A DNA stretch of 22,740 nt from an uncultured Gammaproteobacteria bacterium (GTDB lineage: Bacteria > Pseudomonadota > Gammaproteobacteria > GCA-001735895). The stretch is taken from positions 1 to 22,740 of the forward strand of contig CALZHS010000002.1 of NCBI GenBank assembly GCA_945787265.1. Reading direction: 5' to 3'. Positions 1 through 5,474 of the stretch are shown piece by piece. The notes under the pieces are model-generated. The model did no database searches and was not told the origin of the DNA. It worked only from the letters and a program-made list of their open reading frames with translations. The stretch's first letter is position 1. The number at the start of each line of letters is the position of its first letter. Position numbers and translations under genes: made by a program.

Positions 1-81
1 GATGGGTCCAAGATCGGCAAGACTGGCGAGCGGTAGTGCAAGCAGGCAGGCACCGACTATAATTGGTCGAAAGGTTTTCAT
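1..81 (-). CDS. Exported protein, N-terminal fragment (cut by left edge)
   Basis: An ATG on the minus strand at 81-79 opens a frame of 27 codons that runs off the left edge. The peptide begins MKTFRPIIVGACLLALPLAS and continues LADLGPI. This is a textbook Sec signal peptide: a short basic N-terminus (Lys2, Arg5), a hydrophobic core at about residues 7-21, and a likely signal peptidase I site after Ser-Leu-Ala at residue 22. The Cys at residue 12 lies inside the hydrophobic core and does not look like a lipobox. A weak GAGAA ribosome-binding element sits a few bases upstream. The mature protein is outside the window, so its function cannot be named; a periplasmic or outer-membrane location is inferred. 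It is divergent from the kinase gene on the other strand. Confidence 0.62.
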   Translation of the reverse strand, partial: MKTFRPIIVGACLLALPLASLADLGPI

Positions 82-148
82 GCGGTTCTCGCTGAATTAG
101 AGAGACGCACACAGTTGGCGAGAAGTGGTACCAACGCGACAAGCTGTG

Positions 149-169
149 AGAATTACCACCCGTAATTCT
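149..169. repeat. Perfect inverted repeat, operator-like
   Basis: The arms AGAATTAC (149-156) and GTAATTCT (162-169) are exact reverse complements separated by CACCC. The repeat has no T-tract, so it does not look like a terminator. Its arm and spacer size and its position between divergent genes fit a dimeric repressor or activator site. That role is inference; the binding protein is unknown. Confidence 0.4.
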
Positions 170-207
170 GGTCTTGTTATATCAATTTCAGGCCGGTCTC
201 CGGACTT

Positions 208-230
208 GGAAGCGTAAATGCTTCCTTTAC
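208..230. repeat. Nested inverted repeats in the kinase upstream region
   Basis: GGAAGC (208-213) pairs with GCTTCC (220-225) around GTAAAT. An alternative pairing uses GTAAA (214-218) and TTTAC (226-230). The two pairings overlap and exclude each other. No U-tract follows. They may be part of a 5' leader or a protein-binding site, or may be chance. Confidence 0.25.
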
Positions 231-392
231 CGTTGCGGGGGCAGTACTCGATTTGCGCGAGTTTCCCGATTCTCGTGTTTCCACGCACCTGAAAACGTGG
301 GGCAATGATTATGAAAACAGCCAGGCATGTCCAGTCGGTTTTGAAATTTTGTCGCAACCAGGCAGGGTTTGCGTCGGTTTGAGTTCTATCGC

Positions 393-1997
393 ATGATCAC
401 AATCCTGAATCATAATCACCGGCCCGCCGTGTTTAGCTTGAAATCCAGAGCCTGGCAACTTGGTTTAACTTCAGTTCTGCTGGTGTTTACCTATTTTCTG
501 AGCCTGACGCCAACCGTATCGAGCCTGGAATATGACCTGTTCCTTTACATTGTTGGACTGCAGCCGGCAAATCAGGAGTTTGTCGAGATTGGATCGATCC
601 GGTTCGCCCCCGCCTGGAGCCTGGTTCCCGTTTACGGACTGATCCTCGCGGTTTACGTTAGCAAGTACACGCGTTCCCGTACCACCGCGGCTTCCATCCT
701 GACCGTGATCCTGATTCTGTTCGGGCTATTGATGCTGGAGATAATACTTGCGGTTTTCCTGCGGCTGTTCCTGCCGGTGATGTTCCCGGCGCTCGTCATG
801 TTATTACTGTCAACGATTTACTGGGCGGTCGATCTTTATCGGGGTTTTGCAACCGGTTTGCTCGCCCGGCAGGAATTCGTCGACCTGAACGACGTCCGTG
901 CACGCAGCAAAAAGGGAGATCTACGCACTGCTCTGACCATGCTAAAGCAGTGTCCCTACAGCGATGACTTGCTCGAAGTTGCCTATGAGCTGGGTATGTT
1001 GCTCGAATCAGATAAACACTGGGCGGGTGCCTTGAACCTGTATCATTGGTTGTCGAAATACGACCCCGGATTAAGTGATTTCGTCGCTCGCGTCGAGGAG
1101 ATCAGGGAAAACCGCGCGGAGCTTGTCAAGCAGCGCATGTCGATGCGGGAACTAAAGCCCGAGTTTCCTGCAATCGGAAGCTATCAACTGCTGAAGAAGA
1201 TCGCCTCGGGGTCAACCGCGTTAATGTACGAGGCGATCGACATGCGCAGTCAAAATCGAGTTGCGCTTAAGCTGATGCGGATTCGCAAGGACGAAAAAGT
1301 AGTGCGGGAGCGCATTGAACACTGGCTGAGCGAAGCCGTTATCGTGTCACAACTCGATCACGACAATATCGTCAAGATTCACGATGCCGAGATGCTGGGT
1401 GATGGTGCTTATATCGCGATGGATTACATATCGGGTTACTCGATGTCACGACGCCTGCGCAAACGCGAATACCTGACGGTAGGTGAGTGTATTCGCATCT
1501 CGAAAGCAATGCTTCAGGCGCTTGCGGCAGCGCATGGCGAGGGCGTAATACATGGCGATATCAAGCCGGCAAACATCATGTACGATATTGTTAACGACAC
1601 CTACATCCTGACCGACTTCGGTGCGGCCTACAGTAAGCACGAGCCGCGCCAGACTGACAGGGTCATCGTTGGAACGCCTGCCTACATGTCACCGGAACAG
1701 CTGGAGGGTAAGAAGCTGGACGGGCGCTCAGATCTGTTTTCGCTGGCGGTGACGCTTTACCACTTGCTCACCGGGTACCAGCCATTTTCCGGCAACTCGC
1801 TCCCGGAACTGAAACGCAACATTCTCTCGGACGAGCCCGACCTCAATCATCTTACCCTGCCGGCTGGTATCGTCGAGGTCCTGATCAAGGCCTTGCAGAA
1901 AAAACCCTACATGCGTTTCGCCGATGCACAGCAAATGCTGGTCTCGGTCGAATTCTGTGAAAACCAGTTGCTTGAACGAATGCAGCAGCACGGCTGA
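393..1997 (+). CDS. Membrane-anchored Ser/Thr protein kinase (Hanks type)
   Basis: This is a 534-residue protein from ATG 393; the frame can extend upstream to a TTG at 369, but nothing favours that start. Hydrophobic segments lie at about residues 22-39, 72-90, 98-122 and 126-146. A helical linker (about 165-245) looks like one or two TPR-like repeats. The kinase domain covers about 261-515. Visible elements are the VALK lysine (K293), a Glu in the following helix (SEAVIV), HGDIKPAN (H387, D389, K391, N394), DFG (D408) and GTPAYMSPEQ. Two things are unusual. The glycine loop reads A-S-G-S-T-A (271-276), so only the middle Gly of GxGxxG is kept. The catalytic loop is HGD rather than HRD, making it a non-RD kinase that may not need activation-loop phosphorylation. 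The N-terminal part resembles the ends of a CHASE2 sensor without its extracellular core (inference). It converges with the transporter gene 6 bp downstream. Substrate and signal are unknown. Confidence 0.85.
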   Translation: MITILNHNHRPAVFSLKSRAWQLGLTSVLLVFTYFLSLTPTVSSLEYDLFLYIVGLQPANQEFVEIGSIRFAPAWSLVPVYGLILAVYVSKYTRSRTTAASILTVILILFGLLMLEIILAVFLRLFLPVMFPALVMLLLSTIYWAVDLYRGFATGLLARQEFVDLNDVRARSKKGDLRTALTMLKQCPYSDDLLEVAYELGMLLESDKHWAGALNLYHWLSKYDPGLSDFVARVEEIRENRAELVKQRMSMRELKPEFPAIGSYQLLKKIASGSTALMYEAIDMRSQNRVALKLMRIRKDEKVVRERIEHWLSEAVIVSQLDHDNIVKIHDAEMLGDGAYIAMDYISGYSMSRRLRKREYLTVGECIRISKAMLQALAAAHGEGVIHGDIKPANIMYDIVNDTYILTDFGAAYSKHEPRQTDRVIVGTPAYMSPEQLEGKKLDGRSDLFSLAVTLYHLLTGYQPFSGNSLPELKRNILSDEPDLNHLTLPAGIVEVLIKALQKKPYMRFADAQQMLVSVEFCENQLLERMQQHG

Positions 1998-2003
1998 AGC
2001 CCG

Positions 2004-2918
2004 TTACTCGGTAATGACCGGTGTCGCGTCCACGCGTCTCTTGCGCTCGCGCCAGGCGATCAGCATGCCGCCTGCGACAATCAGGAATACGCCGGGGATG
2101 AGCTTTTCGAAGGGCGCCTCGTCGAAGAATATCCATCCCAGCACGAAAGCGAAGGGAATGCCGAAGTACTCGTAGGGCGACAGGTTGGCTGGCCGGGTGA
2201 GGCGATAGGCATTGATCAATGACAATACCGCGAATCCCCCCACGAGTCCCATTGCCAGCAGCAATAACCAGTCCTGTGAAGTCTCTACGCCGAGGTAGCC
2301 GGTGGTCGCAAACAGGATTGCCAGCGCTCCCATTAACGCACCAATAGACGCATACATATTTATCAGTGCGGTCGGGACGTGGTCGTCAAAGAGCTTTACA
2401 CACACGGTAGACAACGAGTACCCCAGCGAGGCGACAATCGGTAGCAGGCTGTACGGGGTGAATACTTCAGTTCCCGGCGCCATGATTATCAGTACACCGA
2501 CAAAGCCGATCGCAACCGCCATCCAGCGCCATAGTCCCACGTCGTGCTTCAGAATCGGAATCGATAACAATGTGATCAGGACCGGACTGATGTAGGTCAG
2601 GGTCGAAGCCGTGGCCAGCTCCATCTTGGTGATCGACAGGTAAAAGCAGAATTGAGCGATAGCAATGAAGAGCCCGCGAACCAGGCCAAGCCGCCACTGG
2701 CGGATTTTCAACAACCTGCCGCGGGAGTGCCACTCGCGTGACAGGAACAGCACCAACATGCTCGGGATAAGTCCGAAGATGTTGCGAAAGGCCGCCAGCT
2801 GCTGCACTGGATAGCGCTCCCCCAAAAACTTGATAATGACGCCCTGCAGGTCAAATAACAGGATTGCGAGCAGGATGTAAACAACCGCTCGCGTAAAGTG
2901 ATTTGAGCTCGGGAGCAT
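2004..2918 (-). CDS. EamA/DMT-superfamily membrane transporter
   Basis: This 304-residue protein, with a start at 2918, is hydrophobic throughout and has about ten membrane segments arranged as two EamA-type halves. The first half includes the stretch FRNIFGLIPSML and the helix after LATASTLTYISPVLITLL, which is typical of the family. The second half ends with GWIFFDEAPFEKLIPG followed by a last helix and a basic tail (WRERKRR), which fits a cytoplasmic C-terminus. Members export or import metabolites such as amino acids or S-adenosylmethionine; the substrate cannot be read from the sequence. The ribosome-binding site is weak. The gene is convergent with the kinase gene and divergent from carA across about 217 bp. 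Confidence 0.88.
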   Translation of the reverse strand: MLPSSNHFTRAVVYILLAILLFDLQGVIIKFLGERYPVQQLAAFRNIFGLIPSMLVLFLSREWHSRGRLLKIRQWRLGLVRGLFIAIAQFCFYLSITKMELATASTLTYISPVLITLLSIPILKHDVGLWRWMAVAIGFVGVLIIMAPGTEVFTPYSLLPIVASLGYSLSTVCVKLFDDHVPTALINMYASIGALMGALAILFATTGYLGVETSQDWLLLLAMGLVGGFAVLSLINAYRLTRPANLSPYEYFGIPFAFVLGWIFFDEAPFEKLIPGVFLIVAGGMLIAWRERKRRVDATPVITE

Positions 2919-2989
2919 CAGGCAGTTCTCGATTTTGCAGCAAGGAAGGTTTTGAAGTGTCGTAATTTAACAAAATTTTGATCCAGCCG

Positions 2990-3018
2990 TAGACTCATAT
3001 CTGTATTCAGCATACAAT
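2990..3018 (+). promoter_or_regulatory. Candidate sigma70 promoter of carAB
   Basis: A -35-like TAGACT (2990-2995, 4 of 6 to consensus) is followed after 17 bp by TACAAT (3013-3018, 5 of 6). Transcription would begin near 3025 and give a leader of about 110 nt before the carA start, which contains the hairpin at 3073-3102. The call rests on motif match and spacing only. Confidence 0.45.
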
Positions 3019-3052
3019 TTGCTTTCAAGAAGATGCTGCACCCGCGGTATTA

Positions 3053-3136
3053 ATGCATGGTGAATTCTTATATGGGACGAACCTCTGGTTCATCCCATTT
3101 TTGCGCGCGCGCATTTTTTTGAAACTGGAGATTTAG
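3053..3136 (+). CDS. Possible carA leader peptide
   Basis: ATG 3053 opens a 27-codon frame that starts 20 nt before the leader hairpin and runs through its stem and U-tract. It ends at TAG 3134-3136, overlapping the carA GTG start by one base. A second ATG at 3057, in another frame, gives a 21-codon ORF ending at TGA 3120-3122; it also spans the hairpin. Neither has a strong ribosome-binding site, and I cannot choose between them. The layout resembles the E. coli pyrBI leader, where a ribosome following close behind RNA polymerase prevents the attenuator hairpin from forming. Function here is inference. Confidence 0.35.
   Translation: MHGEFLYGTNLWFIPFLRARIFLKLEI
3073..3102 (+). terminator. 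Attenuator-like intrinsic terminator in the carA leader
   Basis: TGGGACGAACC (3073-3083) pairs with GGTTCATCCCA (3087-3097) around a TCT loop. This gives an 11-position stem with a single C/A mismatch, followed by TTTTT (3098-3102). It lies 33 bases upstream of the carA start codon and downstream of the candidate promoter. Termination here would control entry into carAB. A second T-run (3114-3120) follows the self-complementary TGCGCGCGCGCA (3102-3113). Regulation by pyrimidine or arginine supply is expected for carAB but not demonstrated by the sequence. Confidence 0.6.
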
Positions 3137-4281
3137 TGCACAAACCCGCAATACTGGCCTTACAGGATGGAACCATCTTTAAAGGGAGGTCGATTGGCGC
3201 CGATGGGACATCATCCGGCGAAGTGGTATTCAATACCGCGATGACCGGCTACCAGGAAATTCTGACTGACCCCTCCTATTGCCAGCAACTCGTTACCCTG
3301 ACCTATCCCCATATCGGTAATACCGGCGTCAATGATGAAGATGAAGAAGCAACCCGGATTCATGCCAGTGGCCTGATTATTCGCGACCTGCCGTTGCTGG
3401 CCAGTAACTGGCGCAGCCAGGGTAGTCTGCAGGATTACCTTCAGTCCCGCAAAGTCGTCGCCATATCCGACATCGATACCCGTAAATTGACCCGATTGCT
3501 GCGCGATAAAGGCGCGCAGTCGGGCGCTATCATGGCTGGCGATGAAATTAGCGAGGCCGCGGCGGTCGAGGCGGCTAAAGCCTTCGGTGGTCTCGCCGGT
3601 AGTGATCTGGCGCAGGTGGTCACGACCGTTGAGACCTACACCTGGATCCAGTCGACCTGGTCGCTTGGCAGCGGCTATGGCGAAAGTTCTAACACGCCTT
3701 ACCACGTGGTTGCCTACGACTACGGCATCAAGAAAAATATCCTGTGCATGCTGGCAAGTCGGGGTGCGCGCGTTACCGTCGTCGCTGCCAAAACGCCGGC
3801 CGACGAGGTACTGGCGATGCAGCCTGACGGCGTATTTCTTTCCAACGGGCCGGGGGATCCGGAACCTTGCGACTACGCGATCGAGGCCATCGAGCGGATT
3901 TTACAGACCGACCTGCCGGTGTTTGGTATTTGCCTGGGTCATCAATTGCTCGCGCTGGCAAGCGGTGCCAAAACGGTCAAGATGAAGTTCGGGCACCATG
4001 GGGCCAATCACCCGGTCCAGGACCTGGCAAGCGGCGTGGTGATGATCACCAGTCAAAATCATGGTTTCGCGGTCGATGAGTCCAGTTTGCCGGGGTGTCT
4101 GAAGGCGACGCATCGATCCCTGTTCGATGGCAGCCTGCAGGCTGTTGAGCGAACCGACAAGCCGGCATTCAGCTTCCAGGGGCATCCCGAGGCGAGTCCC
4201 GGGCCACACGATGTCGCGCCGATGTTCGATCGTTTCTTTGAATTGATTGTCGCGCACAAAGCCCGCGCAGGAGCCAACTGA
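3136..4281 (+). CDS. carA: Carbamoyl-phosphate synthase small subunit (glutamine amidotransferase)
   Basis: CarA hydrolyses glutamine and passes ammonia through a tunnel to CarB, feeding pyrimidine and arginine synthesis in the cytoplasm. The protein is 381 residues, normal for the family. The N-terminal CPSase_sm_chain domain (about 1-150) contains FNTAMTGYQEILTDPSY. The C-terminal class I amidotransferase domain (about 190-375) has the nucleophile in GICLGHQ (C266) and the His/Glu pair in GHPEASPGP (H350, E352), so the triad is complete. The start is GTG 3136, preceded by GGAG at a spacing of 6. Its stop TGA (4279-4281) overlaps the carB ATG by one base, indicating translational coupling. 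The upstream leader carries an attenuator-like hairpin and a small ORF. Confidence 0.97.
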   Translation: MHKPAILALQDGTIFKGRSIGADGTSSGEVVFNTAMTGYQEILTDPSYCQQLVTLTYPHIGNTGVNDEDEEATRIHASGLIIRDLPLLASNWRSQGSLQDYLQSRKVVAISDIDTRKLTRLLRDKGAQSGAIMAGDEISEAAAVEAAKAFGGLAGSDLAQVVTTVETYTWIQSTWSLGSGYGESSNTPYHVVAYDYGIKKNILCMLASRGARVTVVAAKTPADEVLAMQPDGVFLSNGPGDPEPCDYAIEAIERILQTDLPVFGICLGHQLLALASGAKTVKMKFGHHGANHPVQDLASGVVMITSQNHGFAVDESSLPGCLKATHRSLFDGSLQAVERTDKPAFSFQGHPEASPGPHDVAPMFDRFFELIVAHKARAGAN

Positions 4282-5459
4282 TGCCGCGGCGACAGGATAT
4301 CGAATCGGTACTGATCATTGGCGCCGGACCGATCGTCATCGGCCAGGCCTGCGAGTTTGACTATTCCGGTACCCAGGCCTGCAAGGCGCTCCAGGAAGAG
4401 GGCTTTCGCGTCATCCTGATTAATTCGAATCCTGCAACTATCATGACCGACCCGAACTCTGCCGATGCGGTCTATATCGAGCCGATTAACTGGCGCGCGG
4501 TCGAAAAGATTATTGCCAAGGAGCGTCCGGACGCCCTGTTGCCGACCATGGGTGGTCAGACCGCGCTCAATTGTGCACTCGACCTGGTGCGCGAGGGAGT
4601 GTTGCAAAAGTACGACGTGCAGATGATCGGCGCCACGCGCGAAGCGATCGATATGGCGGAAGACCGTGAGCAGTTTCGCCAGGCCATGACCGAAATTGGA
4701 CTCAAGACACCCAAGGCGTTTATTGCACACAGCCTGGAAGAAGCCTGGCAGGGTCAGTCCCAGATCGGTTTTCCGGTCATTATCAGGCCGTCGTTTACGA
4801 TGGGCGGCAGCGGTGGCGGAATCGCTTATAACCGCGAGGAATTCGAAGACATAATCCGGCGCGGGCTGGATCTTTCGCCGACCACCGAGGTGTTGATCGA
4901 GGCGTCGGTGCTCGGCTGGAAGGAATTCGAGATGGAGGTTGTGCGCGATAAGAATGACAATTGCATCATTATCTGCGCGATCGAGAATCTCGACCCGATG
5001 GGCGTGCACACGGGTGATTCGATAACCGTGGCCCCGGCGCAAACCCTGACCGACAAGGAATACCAGATCATGCGCAACGCGTCGCTCGCGGTATTGCGCA
5101 AGATCGGGGTTGAAACCGGCGGTTCCAACGTACAGTTCGCAATCAATCCCGAAAACGGTGAAATGATTATCATCGAGATGAATCCCCGGGTGTCGCGCTC
5201 GTCGGCCCTGGCCTCCAAGGCCACGGGATTCCCGATTGCCAAGATCGCGGCCAAGCTTGCGGTTGGCTATACGCTGGACGAGCTCCAGAACGATATAACC
5301 GGCGGTGCAACCCCGGCCTCGTTCGAGCCCAGTATCGACTACGTGGTTACCAAGATCCCGCGGTTTACCTTTGAAAAATTTCCGCAGGCCGATAACCGTC
5401 TGTCGACCCAGATGAAGTCGGTTGGCGAGGTCATGGCGATTGGTCGCACCTTCCAGTAA
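4281..5459 (+). CDS. carB: CarB N-terminal part (carboxyphosphate domain), ended by an in-frame stop
   Basis: This 392-residue product covers the first ATP-grasp unit of the carbamoyl-phosphate synthase large subunit, which activates bicarbonate. It starts with the conserved region around GAGPIVIGQACEFDYSG and contains PTMGGQTALNCA, RPSFTMGGSGGG, a GVHTGDS motif and the metal-site motif EMNPRVSRSSALASKATG. It ends at GEVMAIGRTFQ followed by TAA (5457-5459). In CarB homologues this motif continues with Glu-Ser and then QKALRGLE. Here the same frame continues TAA, Ser, Phe, Gln, Lys, Ala, Leu, Arg, Gly, Leu, Glu, so one GAA-to-TAA change explains the split. Counting the stop as one codon, the full frame to 7499 has 1072 codons before its own stop, close to the usual 1073-residue length. 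The break falls near the boundary with the oligomerization domain. If real, the small subunit would pair with a two-piece enzyme or none at all. Confidence 0.93.
   Translation: MPRRQDIESVLIIGAGPIVIGQACEFDYSGTQACKALQEEGFRVILINSNPATIMTDPNSADAVYIEPINWRAVEKIIAKERPDALLPTMGGQTALNCALDLVREGVLQKYDVQMIGATREAIDMAEDREQFRQAMTEIGLKTPKAFIAHSLEEAWQGQSQIGFPVIIRPSFTMGGSGGGIAYNREEFEDIIRRGLDLSPTTEVLIEASVLGWKEFEMEVVRDKNDNCIIICAIENLDPMGVHTGDSITVAPAQTLTDKEYQIMRNASLAVLRKIGVETGGSNVQFAINPENGEMIIIEMNPRVSRSSALASKATGFPIAKIAAKLAVGYTLDELQNDITGGATPASFEPSIDYVVTKIPRFTFEKFPQADNRLSTQMKSVGEVMAIGRTFQ
5457..5459 (+). other. In-frame TAA interrupting carB
   Basis: The TAA sits in the carB frame between Gln392 and the codons for Ser-Phe-Gln-Lys-Ala-Leu. 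No insertion or deletion is needed to join the two halves. TAA followed by T is generally an efficient stop context, and nuoB, nuoE, nuoH and the carB 3' end itself all end in TAA. Recoding of TAA as sense is therefore unlikely. Confidence 0.9.
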
Positions 5460-5474
5460 TCTTTTCAGAAAGCG

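Larger units (their letters stand above)
82..392. other. Divergent intergenic region, about 310 bp, with inverted repeats
   Basis: No convincing gene is seen here. An open frame on the minus strand at about 97-357 has no recognisable family, no good ribosome-binding site and an unusual composition, so I treat it as chance. The region lies between two genes transcribed outward. It holds a perfect 8-bp inverted repeat (149-169), a 6-bp-arm hairpin (208-225) and a small CCACG/CGTGG repeat (281-300). I could not place a convincing sigma70 promoter on either strand. Confidence 0.5.

Noticed and set aside
97..357. An 86-codon minus-strand frame in the first intergenic region
   Set aside because: It has no ribosome-binding site, no family likeness and no membrane or signal pattern. 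It also overlaps the inverted repeats and sits just upstream of a better minus-strand start at 81.
369..392. TTG at 369 as the kinase start
   Set aside because: The purine-rich GCAGGG is too close to the TTG to serve it well, and the ATG at 393 gives a sensible cytoplasmic N-terminus. The choice is not certain.
3102..3120. TGCGCGCGCGCA plus T7 as a second terminator before carA
   Set aside because: With a minimum loop only about four base pairs can form, so it is weaker than the hairpin at 3073-3102. The alternating GC run may be no more than compositional.
5457..5459. TAA recoded as an amino acid, or programmed readthrough
   Set aside because: TAA ends nuoB, nuoE, nuoH, the transporter gene and carB itself. 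The UAA-U context usually terminates efficiently, and no readthrough-promoting sequence such as CAA-UUA follows.
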